The position numbers and the translations under genes were made by a program. Positions 35,590 to 42,811 of a stretch of 64,000 bases of DNA are shown piece by piece. The notes under the pieces are model-generated. The model had not been told where the DNA came from and did not search any database. It saw only the letters and a program-made list of their open reading frames with translations. The number at the start of each line of letters is the position of its first letter. Position 1 is the stretch's first letter. This DNA is from Halopelagius inordinatus (lineage in GTDB: Archaea > Halobacteriota > Halobacteria > Halobacteriales > Haloferacaceae), in assembly GCF_900113245.1 (NCBI RefSeq), contig NZ_FOOQ01000001.1:186001-250000 (forward strand). Direction: 5' to 3'.

Positions 35590-35850
35590 CGCGCGGAGAA
35601 AACGTGCCGTAGGGCAGGGCACGTGCGGCCAGGGGGGTGCCGCAGAGATGCGCAGGTCGCACGAACCGTCCTCGGGCGACGCGGTTCGGGGAATGGCAGA
35701 ACGGCGTCGCGTCGCGGGCGACGGGGATGCGGGCGAAGACAGGGGGTCTGCGCCCGCGCCGCCGGTGGGGGGGAACCGGCACCCGTCGACACCGAGGACG
35801 ACTGTTCGGGTACGGTGGAGGGCCGAAGCGCCGTGTGACCTGGCAGTACC
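35590..35850 (+). ncRNA. Candidate structured noncoding RNA between two genes
   Basis: The 311 bases between the stops at 35588 and 35900 have no credible gene but fold heavily. Stems by eye: ACGTGCC 35602-35608 with 35618-35624; TGCGGC 35624-35629 with 35639-35644; CGAACCG 35662-35668 with 35682-35688; ACGGCG 35701-35706 with 35829-35834, enclosing CGACGGG 35719-35725 with 35782-35788, which in turn holds GCGGGCG 35729-35735 with 35751-35757 (plus AGAC/GTCT inside) and GCCGGT 35761-35766 with 35775-35780. The loop TCCTCGG 35669-35675 can pair with 35792-35798, a pseudoknot. Purine-rich loops favour the + strand. It lacks RNase P and SRP RNA signatures, so the identity is unknown. Confidence 0.5.
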
Positions 35851-35899
35851 ATCTACCGTCCGGTGTCGGATATACACTCCGTAGAGTGAAACAACCGTT

Positions 35900-36814
35900 T
35901 TAGCTACGAAGCCACCAGTACGCGCCCACGGCGAGAACGGCCGCGAGACCGCCGAGAAAGAAGAGTTCCCCCGGTGACAGCGACGCGACGGCGGTTCCGA
36001 GCGTCGTCAACGGGTCGCTCGCCGTCCCGCCCGACTCGGCGACGGCGCGCGTCGTCTGTTCCAGTTCCGGCGCGGGCGTCGGCGTCGAATGCGGCGTCTG
36101 CGTCGGCGCGGCGGTGGCGACTTCGGTCGGTTTCGGGGTTGCTTCGGCCGTCTCCCGCACCGTTCGGGCCGCCTCCGTCCGCGTCTCTTCGGGCGTCTCC
36201 GTCGCCTCCGCGATGTGGAACCCGCCGTCTCCCTCCGTCGCGGTTCCCGCCGACGCGTCGGTGGCCGTCTCAGTCCGCGTCGCCGCCCCCGAATCTCCGG
36301 CCGATGTTTCGGTGTCTCCCGCTGTTTCCAGACCGTCGCTTCCGCCCTCTCCCAGACCGACCGACTGCGAGACGCCGCCGTACCGCGCGAGTCGGTCCAC
36401 GACGACGCTCCCGACTGCAACGACGCCGAGACCGCCGAGCAGTTGCGAGAGCGCCGTCTGCAGTCCCGAGGTGTCGTCTTCCTGTCCGGCGACGACGACG
36501 AGGGCGCGGTCCGCGGGCGCGTAGACGGTCATCTCTCGCCCCTTCTCGGAGTAGGCCGTCCCCGCCTCCTCGACGAGGCCGGTGTCGCCCAACTTTCCGA
36601 GGTGGTACTGGGCGTTCTGAATCGACGTGTCGGCTCGGTCCGCCACCTCAGACGGCGTCGCCGGTTCCTCGTGGAGTTCGGCGAGAATCGACCGCGCGGT
36701 GTCCGACGATATCGCAGACAGCAGGTCTTCGGCGTCTTCGCTGTCGATACCCACCACGCGAGGCTCTTTGTCCTCGTCGGACAGGTCCGGTCTGGAGGGG
36801 AGAATATCAGCCAT
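35900..36814 (-). CDS. Membrane-anchored winged-helix (ArsR-type) regulator
   Basis: 304 residues. N-terminal winged HTH: LLSAISSDTARSILAELHEEP, SEVADRADTSIQNAQYHLGKLGDTGLV and the wing YSEKGREMTVYAP (about residues 30-105). Then a weak hydrophobic stretch (LLGGLGVVAVGSVVV), a 130-residue Thr/Ala/Glu-rich low-complexity linker and a C-terminal membrane helix (LFFLGGLAAVLAVGAYWWL, about 283-301). It would keep a DNA-binding domain at the membrane, perhaps to sense envelope state. CATAATAG box at about 36838-36845. Confidence 0.85.
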   Translation of the reverse strand: MADILPSRPDLSDEDKEPRVVGIDSEDAEDLLSAISSDTARSILAELHEEPATPSEVADRADTSIQNAQYHLGKLGDTGLVEEAGTAYSEKGREMTVYAPADRALVVVAGQEDDTSGLQTALSQLLGGLGVVAVGSVVVDRLARYGGVSQSVGLGEGGSDGLETAGDTETSAGDSGAATRTETATDASAGTATEGDGGFHIAEATETPEETRTEAARTVRETAEATPKPTEVATAAPTQTPHSTPTPAPELEQTTRAVAESGGTASDPLTTLGTAVASLSPGELFFLGGLAAVLAVGAYWWLRS

Positions 36815-36890
36815 CTGGACCGTTCGTCTCTATCATCTATTATGAATTTTCTCTCTTTCGGTGGCGGCGGCGAGACGACGGCGAAACGGC

Positions 36891-36896
36891 TATACC
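36891..36896 (+). promoter_or_regulatory. TATA box (TATACC)
   Basis: TATACC 23-28 bases before ATG 36919; supports this short gene as a real leaderless unit. Confidence 0.55.
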
Positions 36897-36918
36897 TCTC
36901 CCCCGGAAAGCCCCGGCC

Positions 36919-37098
36919 ATGTTCGCCCGTCCGCTACAGGGTCTGGTCGATGGGTTCCTCGATTTCGTCGCGGGGAACCCCGTCTTCGTCGGACTGGTCG
37001 TGGTCCTTCTCGCTTTCATCTTCTTCATGTACCTCTTCGTCCGCCGCACGCTGACCGGGCTTCGTGATGGCTTCGACGAGGGATACCGGGGGAAGTAA
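36919..37098 (+). CDS. Small single-span membrane protein
   Basis: 59 residues: MFARPLQGLVDGFLDFV, a hydrophobic helix (about 21-41, VFVGLVVVLLAFIFFMYLFV) and a basic/acidic tail LRDGFDEGYRGK. Typical of small haloarchaeal membrane proteins of unknown use. The gap to the next start is 8 bases, so it is probably an accessory subunit or leader gene of the permease that follows. Confidence 0.7.
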   Translation: MFARPLQGLVDGFLDFVAGNPVFVGLVVVLLAFIFFMYLFVRRTLTGLRDGFDEGYRGK

Positions 37099-37106
37099 CC
37101 CGCCGC

Positions 37107-38300
37107 ATGGTCGCTACAGGAATCCTCGTAACGCTCGTCGTCGCGGCGGTGGCCAGTCTGTTCATGGCGTGGGCCATCGGTGCCGGTTCTTCGGGGTCTA
37201 CGCCCTTCGCGCCCGCCGTCGGCGCGAACGCCATCTCCATCATGCGCGCCGGGTTCCTCGTCGGCATCCTCGGGTTCGCCGGCGCGGTGTTGCAGGGCGC
37301 AAACGTCACGGAAGCGGTCGGAAACGAACTCGTCGTCGGGTCCGTTCTCACCGCCACCGCGTCTATCGTCGCTCTCCTCACCGCCGCCGCACTCGTGGCT
37401 GTCGGCGTCTTCACGGGGTACCCCATCGCGACGGCGTTCACCGTCACCGGCGCAGTCGTCGGCGTCGGATTGGCGAACGGCGGCGCGCCCGCGTGGTCGA
37501 AGTACCAGGTCATCCTGTCGCTTTGGGTTCTGACCCCGTTCGTCGGCGGCGGTATCGCGTACGGTACCGCGCGCCTCCTCCGAAGCGAGTCGGTGTCGGA
37601 ACGGATAGCCGTCCCCGTGTTGGCGGGTATCGTCGGCTTTCTCGTGGCCAACATCCAGTTTGCGCTTCTCGGCCCCGCGGAGGCGGGCGGGATGTCGCTC
37701 GCGGGGTACGCCGCGAGTTTCCTCCCGACGGTCACCGTCGGCGGCGTCGACGCGGGAACTATCGCCATCGCACTCGCGTTCGCCGCTCTCACCGCATCGG
37801 CCGTCTCGTTCGACATGCGGGACCCCGCGGCGGGTCAGCGCCACTTCCTGCTCGTCCTCGGCGGACTCGTCGCCTTCTCTGCGGGCGGGAGTCAAGTCGG
37901 ACTCGCCATCGGACCGCTCGTTCCCCTCTTGGACGCTGTAACCGTTCCGCTCGTCGTCGTCCTCGCAGGCGGGGGGGTCGGACTCCTCGCCGGGTCGTGG
38001 ACCGGCGCGCCGCGGATGATAAAGGCGCTCTCGCAGGACTACTCCTCGCTCGGTCCGCGGCGCTCTATCGCGGCGATGATACCCTCGTTCGCTATCGCCC
38101 AAGCGGCCGTCGCTCTCGGCGTTCCCGTCTCGTTCAACGAGATAATCGTCAGCGCCATCATCGGAAGCGGGTACGCCGCGGGCGGAAGCGGAGTCAGTCG
38201 CGAGAAGATGTTCAAGACGGCGCTGGCGTGGGTCGGATCGCTCGTCCTCGCGTTCGGTCTCAGTTACGGCGTGTTCCTCGGTGTCGACTCGCTACTGTGA
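37107..38300 (+). CDS. PiT-family (inorganic phosphate transporter-like) permease
   Basis: 397-residue permease with about ten membrane helices and the inverted-repeat layout of the PiT family. First signature FAPAVGANAISIMRAGF (about 33-49) is near canonical; the second, usually GANDVANAIGP, reads GGSQVGLAIGP (about 257-267), so one of the two substrate-site Asn-Asp pairs is changed to Ser-Gln. PiT proteins co-transport phosphate with Na+ or H+; the change may shift the substrate. Preceded by the 59-residue membrane protein in one transcript. Confidence 0.82.
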   Translation: MVATGILVTLVVAAVASLFMAWAIGAGSSGSTPFAPAVGANAISIMRAGFLVGILGFAGAVLQGANVTEAVGNELVVGSVLTATASIVALLTAAALVAVGVFTGYPIATAFTVTGAVVGVGLANGGAPAWSKYQVILSLWVLTPFVGGGIAYGTARLLRSESVSERIAVPVLAGIVGFLVANIQFALLGPAEAGGMSLAGYAASFLPTVTVGGVDAGTIAIALAFAALTASAVSFDMRDPAAGQRHFLLVLGGLVAFSAGGSQVGLAIGPLVPLLDAVTVPLVVVLAGGGVGLLAGSWTGAPRMIKALSQDYSSLGPRRSIAAMIPSFAIAQAAVALGVPVSFNEIIVSAIIGSGYAAGGSGVSREKMFKTALAWVGSLVLAFGLSYGVFLGVDSLL

Positions 38301-38328
38301 GGTGACCGCGAGAGCGGTCCGGACCGAA

Positions 38329-39759
38329 CTACGGTTCGCTCTCTAGCTCCTGTTCTTCTTCTGGCTCCGAAACCTCCTCTTTGGTGATTCGGGCCTTCAT
38401 GATGCGGGTGTTGTCCACCTGCTCTATGCGGATGGTGATGTTGTCGTACGTTATCTCCTCGCCCTCCTCGACCAGGCGACCCGCCCGGTTGAAGATGAAC
38501 CCCGCGAGCGTCTCGAACTCCTCGCCCTCCGGTAAGTCGAGTTCGAGCACTTCGTTCACCTCGTCGATGTTGACCTCGCCGCGGACGAACGTCGTCTGGT
38601 CGTCGAGGAACTCGAACGGCTCCTCCTCGTCGCCTTCGAGGATGTCGCCGACGATCTCTTCGACCATGTCTTCGAGGGTGATGAGCCCCTCCGTGGTCCC
38701 GAACTCGTCGATGACGATGACCATCTGCAGCCGGTTGTCCTGAATCTCCGTCAGCAGCTCGTCGACGTTCTTCGACTCGGGGACGTGAAGCGTCGGTTGG
38801 ACGATGTCCACGAGTTCGCCGTCGCCCTCGCCGTAGAACTGCTCGCGGACCATGTCTCGGATGTTGACGATGCCGATGATGTTGTCGAGGTTGCCGTCGT
38901 AGACGGGGACTCGTTCGTGGTCGGCCTGCACACACGTCTCGATTGCCTCGTCGATTGTCGCGTCTTTCGAGACGGCGTTCATGTCGAGACGCGGCGTCAT
39001 CACCTCCTTTGCGATAGTCGAGTTAAAGCGGAAGATGCGGTCGAGCATCTCGCGTTCCTCCTCCTCTATGACGCCCTCGCGTTCGCCTGTCTCGATGAGA
39101 CCCTGAATCTCGTCGCGGGTGATGTAGGAGGTTTCGATGGCCGACCGACCGCCCGTCACCTTGTTTATCGCGCGGGTGAGGTAGTCGAAGAAGACGACGA
39201 GCGGAAGGAGGACGTACTCGGAGTACTTCAGGGGGCGCGCGATGCGGAGCGCCCACGATTCGGTGTTCTCGACGGCGTAGGATTTGGGCGCGCTCTCGCC
39301 GAACAGCAACACGAGCGTCGTGATGCCGAACGTCGAAATCAACACCGCCGTGCCGGCGTCGAAGTAGATGCCGACGAGGGCAGTCGCGATGGACGACATC
39401 GCGATGTTGACGATGTTGTTTCCGACGAGGATGGTGACCAAAAGCCGGTGCGGGTTCGATTTGAGGTGTTGAACCGTCTCCGCGCCCGGCAACTCCTCTT
39501 CGACGAGGGAGTCGATTCGGTGTTTCGCGAGCGAGAACATCGCTATCTCCGAAGAGGAGAAAAACGCCGACAGACCGATGAGAACGGCGATGACGACCGT
39601 ACCGGCGATGGTAACGGTCGTGTCGTTAACGGGGACGGACTGCAGCACCGATGCTGTAGTCGACTCGAACCCGACGAGAGACTCGGCGTCGGGCGTACTC
39701 GCACCACCGGGGATGCTACCCCTGACGGCGGTGTATGTGAATAGCGGCGACAAACCCAT
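38329..39759 (-). CDS. CNNM/CorC (hemolysin-type) membrane protein
   Basis: 476 residues: DUF21 membrane domain with four helices (about 45-245, including FFSSSEIAMFSL), a tandem CBS pair (about 265-385, EVMTPRLDM... and DEFGTTEGLITLEDMVEEIVG) that binds adenine nucleotides, and a CorC/HlyC transporter-associated domain, ending in an acidic tail. The family transports or regulates Mg2+ or Na+/Mg2+ exchange. Unusually long polar N-terminal extension of about 45 residues. CTTAATT box about 30 bases upstream of ATG 39759. Confidence 0.9.
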   Translation of the reverse strand: MGLSPLFTYTAVRGSIPGGASTPDAESLVGFESTTASVLQSVPVNDTTVTIAGTVVIAVLIGLSAFFSSSEIAMFSLAKHRIDSLVEEELPGAETVQHLKSNPHRLLVTILVGNNIVNIAMSSIATALVGIYFDAGTAVLISTFGITTLVLLFGESAPKSYAVENTESWALRIARPLKYSEYVLLPLVVFFDYLTRAINKVTGGRSAIETSYITRDEIQGLIETGEREGVIEEEEREMLDRIFRFNSTIAKEVMTPRLDMNAVSKDATIDEAIETCVQADHERVPVYDGNLDNIIGIVNIRDMVREQFYGEGDGELVDIVQPTLHVPESKNVDELLTEIQDNRLQMVIVIDEFGTTEGLITLEDMVEEIVGDILEGDEEEPFEFLDDQTTFVRGEVNIDEVNEVLELDLPEGEEFETLAGFIFNRAGRLVEEGEEITYDNITIRIEQVDNTRIMKARITKEEVSEPEEEQELESEP

Positions 39760-39873
39760 GCAACTACGTTCCTTTGTCCGGCCCCGGAATTAAGAGTTAC
39801 TGTCACTGTGACTCACGGGCGTTCGATTCTTCGGAGTCTCGCGGTTCACGGCGTAGATTCCCGCGAGCGAAGG

Positions 39874-39879
39874 TATTAG
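39874..39879 (+). promoter_or_regulatory. TATA box (TATTAG)
   Basis: TATTAG 26-31 bases upstream of ATG 39905; promoter of the glutaredoxin-like/redoxin pair. Confidence 0.6.
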
Positions 39880-39904
39880 GGACGCGTCGTCCCTACGGAC
39901 GCCC

Positions 39905-40174
39905 ATGACCGGCGACGACCCGGAGATTACGCTGTATCGCCTGCAGGCGTGTCCCTACTGCGAGCGGGTAGTCCGCGTCCTGCAGGAACTCGACCTTCCG
40001 TACGAGTCGCGGTTCGTCGAACCGATGCACTCCGACCGAAACGCCGTAAAGCGCATCTCGGGAAAGCGGACCGTCCCCGCGATAATCGACGAGGACACCG
40101 GCGTGACGATGTCCGAGTCGGCGAACATCGTCGAGTACCTCGAAAAGACCTACGGCGACGGAGGGGCGGCCTGA
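39905..40174 (+). CDS. Glutaredoxin-like / GST N-terminal thioredoxin-fold protein
   Basis: 89-residue thioredoxin fold with the redox motif CPYC at residues 16-19 (QACPYCERVV), cis-Pro in RTVPAII (about 58) and the GST-like MSESANIVEYLEKTYG end. Haloarchaea use gamma-glutamylcysteine rather than glutathione, so the thiol partner is probably that. Its stop overlaps the ATG of the next gene by one base (TGATG), so the two are co-translated. Confidence 0.87.
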   Translation: MTGDDPEITLYRLQACPYCERVVRVLQELDLPYESRFVEPMHSDRNAVKRISGKRTVPAIIDEDTGVTMSESANIVEYLEKTYGDGGAA

Positions 40175-40683
40175 TGCCGGACTTCGAAGTCGTCGAACTC
40201 CCCGACTCGGACGCGCCCGCCGTCGGCGACGACGCCCCGGATTTCACGCGCCCGTTGGTGAACGACGAGTACTGGCAGGACGCGTCGCTCTCGGAACTCA
40301 CGGAGGAGGGGCCCGTCCTTCTCGTGTTCCACCCCGCGGACGGCGCGTTCCCCTCGACGTACGTCTGGAACGAACTCCGCGACAGGGGAGTGCCCGAACG
40401 CCTGACCACCGTCGGCGTCTCCATCTCGTCGCCGTACGAGCACAAGACGTTCTTGGAGCGACGCGACGTGGACGCGCGTCTCTTTTCGGACCCCGGCGCC
40501 GGCGTCGCCGAACGGTGGGGCATCGAAAACGAGTTAGACGGCATGGCCGGCGTCACCGAACACCGTCCCTCCGTGTTCCTCGTCGACGAGGACCGAACCG
40601 TGCGGTACTCGTGGGTGGCCGCGGAGTGGCCGGACTTCCCCGACTACGACGACATCGAAGACGCCGTGGCGGAACACGCCTGA
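40174..40683 (+). CDS. Peroxiredoxin-like protein without cysteine
   Basis: 169 residues with an AhpC/TSA-type thioredoxin fold (DDAPDFTRPLVND, LLVFHPADGAFPSTYVWNEL, VGVSISSPYEHKTFLE, PSVFLVDEDRTVRYSWV). The peroxidatic cysteine position, C in the normal F-x-x-x-C-P-T motif, is Pro here, and the whole protein contains no cysteine. It cannot act as a thiol peroxidase, so it may be a structural or binding relative. Translationally coupled to the CPYC protein upstream. Confidence 0.85.
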   Translation: MPDFEVVELPDSDAPAVGDDAPDFTRPLVNDEYWQDASLSELTEEGPVLLVFHPADGAFPSTYVWNELRDRGVPERLTTVGVSISSPYEHKTFLERRDVDARLFSDPGAGVAERWGIENELDGMAGVTEHRPSVFLVDEDRTVRYSWVAAEWPDFPDYDDIEDAVAEHA

Positions 40684-40731
40684 CCGCTTCGGCACGCTTT
40701 TTCTCGCTCGCCGCCTCCTCTCCGACGACCA

Positions 40732-41391
40732 ATGTCGCCTACGGACGACACCGACCTCGACGAGTCTCTCTCCGACGCCGCGGACGCCCTCAGAAACGGG
40801 GAAATCGTCGTCTACCCGACGGAGACAGTGTACGGTCTCGGCGCGGACGCGACCGACGCGGCGGCCGTCGAACGCGTCTACGAGGCCAAGCGCCGCCCCC
40901 GCGAGAAACCGCTCTCGATGGCCGTCCCCGACGTGGACGCCGCGCTCAGATACGTCTCGGTGACGCCGTTCGAGGAGCGATTCATGCGGGCGTTTCTCCC
41001 CGGCCCGGTCACCGTCGTCGTCGAACGCGGCGACGACCTACCGGACGAACTGACGGCGGGCGGTGACCGCGTCGGCGTCCGCGTCCCGGACCACGCCGTG
41101 GCCCTCGAACTCCTCGCCCGCGCCGCGCCGACGCCGGTGACGGCGACGAGTGCGAACGTAAGCGGCGAACCGAGCGTCACCCGTCCCGAGGAGTTGGACG
41201 ACGAACTCCGGGCGGCCGTCGGCGCAGTCGTGGATATCGGCGACATCGGCCCGGGCGAGGGGTCCGAGACGGACGGCGCCGCACTCTCGAGTACGGTCGT
41301 AGACCCCGGGCGCGGCGTACTCCACCGGCGCGGCGCGATGGCCGACGAGGTGGCGGCGTGGCTCGACGACCACGCGGACGAACGGCCGTAA
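40732..41391 (+). CDS. Threonylcarbamoyl-AMP synthase (Sua5/YrdC)
   Basis: 219-residue YrdC-domain enzyme that makes threonylcarbamoyl-AMP from Thr, bicarbonate and ATP for t6A37 in ANN-decoding tRNAs. Motifs VVYPTETVYGLGADA (about 26-40), the KRRPREKPLSM loop (about 54-64), PGPVTVVV (about 89) and TSANVSGEPSV (about 138-148) are present. It is the short form without a C-terminal Sua5 domain. Ends 7 bases from the convergent Cas4-like gene. Confidence 0.93.
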   Translation: MSPTDDTDLDESLSDAADALRNGEIVVYPTETVYGLGADATDAAAVERVYEAKRRPREKPLSMAVPDVDAALRYVSVTPFEERFMRAFLPGPVTVVVERGDDLPDELTAGGDRVGVRVPDHAVALELLARAAPTPVTATSANVSGEPSVTRPEELDDELRAAVGAVVDIGDIGPGEGSETDGAALSSTVVDPGRGVLHRRGAMADEVAAWLDDHADERP

Positions 41392-41398
41392 CGGAGGG

Positions 41399-42073
41399 TT
41401 ACAGGCCGAGGAGCGTCTTCAACGACCGCGTCTTCGTCCCGCACCGGGTTCGGTAGGCGCACTCGCGACATTTCTTCTCGTTCTCGACACGCGACGGGAC
41501 GCCCTCGGTCGAACGGACGGTCCACAGCGTCCGGCGGTACGCGCCCTTGTTTCGGGTCGTCAGTCGGACCGTCCGCACGACGCCGTGGGCGGGGTACTCC
41601 ACGAGAGCGCGCGGAATCTCGCGCTCTCGCTCCCACGCCAACGCCTTCGCCGCCGCCACCGCGCGGACGCGTTGCGGCTTCCAAACGCCGTTCTCCGGCG
41701 GCGTCCCCGGCGAAACGACCGTCGGAGTCGGCGGGCCGCCATCGAATTCGAGCACCTTGTGCGCGACGCCGTGGCAGTCTCGCCCCGAGAGGAAGGCGTC
41801 CGTCGCCGTCGGGTCGGCCAGTTCCGACCAGTCGTCGCGGTCGGTCAGCGTCCGCAGATTCCGGTGGTAGGTGCCGGGCGGCACGTCGATGGGGAGGGAG
41901 GCGAGTTCGTCCGTCCGCGCCTCCCGGAGTTCGCGGTACCGAAACGCGAGTTCGCGAACCGCCTCGACTTCCTCGGGCGGTTCGTGGTCGTCGTACTTCT
42001 CGGCGTAGTACAACTGCCGCGGACAGTACGCCGCGCGGGCGAGATGCGAGAACGGAATCGACTCGGGTGGCAC
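41399..42073 (-). CDS. Cas4-like protein with lost nuclease motif
   Basis: 224 residues from a GTG start (MPPESIPFSHLARAAYC). Fe-S cysteines of the Cas4/RecB-like family are kept: C in AYCPRQLYY (about residue 18) and C-x2-C-x5-C in KKCRECAYRTRC near the end. But the PD-(D/E)xK core is gone: where Cas4 has GxxDxV this reads GVAHKVL (Asp to His), and where it has the E-x-K strand this reads PTVVSPG before the conserved GVWKPQRVRA helix. No CRISPR array or other cas gene is nearby. Probably a stand-alone, nuclease-dead relative with a nucleic-acid-binding role. TATA-like CATATCCC at about 42094-42102. Confidence 0.78.
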   Translation of the reverse strand: MPPESIPFSHLARAAYCPRQLYYAEKYDDHEPPEEVEAVRELAFRYRELREARTDELASLPIDVPPGTYHRNLRTLTDRDDWSELADPTATDAFLSGRDCHGVAHKVLEFDGGPPTPTVVSPGTPPENGVWKPQRVRAVAAAKALAWEREREIPRALVEYPAHGVVRTVRLTTRNKGAYRRTLWTVRSTEGVPSRVENEKKCRECAYRTRCGTKTRSLKTLLGL

Positions 42074-42163
42074 GCCGGGTGTGGGCGCGGTATGGGATAT
42101 GAAGGTACGGGCGGTCGCTCGTGGGACTCGACGGGTGAACACGGCATCGGGACCGGTGTCGCT

Positions 42164-42391
42164 GACGACGCCGAAGAGCGAGAGATTCGCCGCGGTATCG
42201 ACAGACTGCCGTTCGTCCCGATGGACGCCGACATATCGAAGCGGACCGGACGACTGCTCGGTGAGTCCGGAGGCGCACGACGGAAGAGAGACGCCGCAAT
42301 CGCCGCGACCGCCGAATTCGAGGACGAACCCGTTCTGACGCGTAACGTCGACGACTTCGAGCAGTTCGGCGTTTCGGTCGAAACGTACTGA
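42164..42391 (+). pseudogene. VapC/PIN-domain toxin relic (C-terminal half only)
   Basis: An open frame of about 75 residues ending at 42391 matches the last half of VapC RNase toxins: the RKRDAAIAATA helix with the third acidic residue and the closing strand VLTRNVDDFEQFGVSVETY. The N-terminal half with the first catalytic Asp and Glu is missing; that space is taken by the 5' end of the opposite-strand Cas4-like gene. No start codon or antitoxin gene is seen. A decayed toxin-antitoxin remnant beside tRNA-Pro repeats is a common sign of past insertion. Confidence 0.65.
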
Positions 42392-42410
42392 GAGACGCCT
42401 CACTCGCCGA

Positions 42411-42440
42411 GTCTCGGAAAATCATGGGACCGCCCGGATT
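42411..42440 (-). repeat. 30-bp direct repeat matching the tRNA-Pro 3' end and flank (copy at 42798-42827)
   Basis: The 30 bases at 42411-42440 are identical to 42798-42827, which cover the downstream flank (17 bases or so) and the last bases of the genuine tRNA-Pro gene. The offset is 387 bases. Such a displaced copy of a tRNA end plus flank is what site-specific integration or a tandem duplication would leave. Confidence 0.85.
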
Positions 42441-42502
42441 GTGAACCGTGCCGAGACCTCACTTCGTTCGGTCTCGTCGGGTTCAAATCCGCGATGCCCC
42501 CA
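42425..42502 (-). repeat. tRNA-Pro 3'-end fragment with fold-back hairpin, copy 1
   Basis: Begins TGGGACCGCCCGGATT like the tRNA-Pro 3' end (one extra base before GAACC), then GAACC, a stem CGAGACC with loop TCACTTCGTTC and GGTCTCG, then GGTTC and ATCC mirroring the T-arm, and ends CCCCCA mirroring TGGG. An imperfect palindrome built from a tRNA end. 66 bases match copy 3 with one mismatch. Confidence 0.8.
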
Positions 42503-42567
42503 CACACCGCGAACTCGCGGGCCTCGCACGCGCTACGCGGTGCTCGGCGGGGAAGTGCGCGTAGAAG

Positions 42568-42627
42568 TGGGACCGCCCGGATTGTGAACCTCACTCGCTC
42601 ACTAACGTTCGCTCGCTGGTTCAAACC
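42568..42627 (-). repeat. tRNA-Pro 3'-end fragment with fold-back hairpin, copy 2
   Basis: Shares TGGGACCGCCCGGATT and GTGAACC with copies 1 and 3, but the middle hairpin differs (CTCACTCGCTCACTAACGTT region) before GGTTCAAACC closes the fold. More diverged than the other copies, 107 bases before copy 3. Confidence 0.75.
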
Positions 42628-42674
42628 GGCCGCTGTTCATTTCTGGCTCCTCACGTGCGTTCGTCGCACAGAAA

Positions 42675-42753
42675 TGGGACCGCCCGGATTGTGAACCGTG
42701 CCGAGACCTCACTCCGTTCGGTCTCGTCGGGTTCAAATCACGGGGTAGACCCA
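42675..42753 (-). repeat. tRNA-Pro 3'-end fragment with fold-back hairpin, copy 3
   Basis: Nearly identical to copy 1 over its first 66 bases, then diverges (ATCACGGGGTAGACCCA), yet still ends with CCCA opposite the initial TGGG, so the outer inverted repeat is kept although the sequence changed. Confidence 0.8.
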
Positions 42754-42811
42754 CGCAGTACCGAGACGCGTCGCTCGGACACGAAGGTCCTCGCTGGGTC
42801 TCGGAAAATCA

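Noticed and set aside
35590-35850. RNase P RNA or SRP 7S RNA
   Set aside because: A short match CCGTAGGGCAGGG to bacterial RNase P RNA was noticed, but the other conserved parts (GGAAAGUCC, ACAGAA...GGCUUA) and the SRP helix 8 motif (GGAAGG...AGC) are missing, and 311 bases is too short for a haloarchaeal RNase P RNA as I recall.
42074-42403. Extended N terminus of the Cas4-like protein
   Set aside because: The frame stays open, but the residues are antisense to the VapC relic and resemble no Cas4; the TATA-like box near 42098 fits the GTG at 42073.
42425-42753. Additional tRNA-Pro genes
   Set aside because: Each copy contains only the T-arm and acceptor end; D-arm and anticodon arm are absent, so no cloverleaf is possible.
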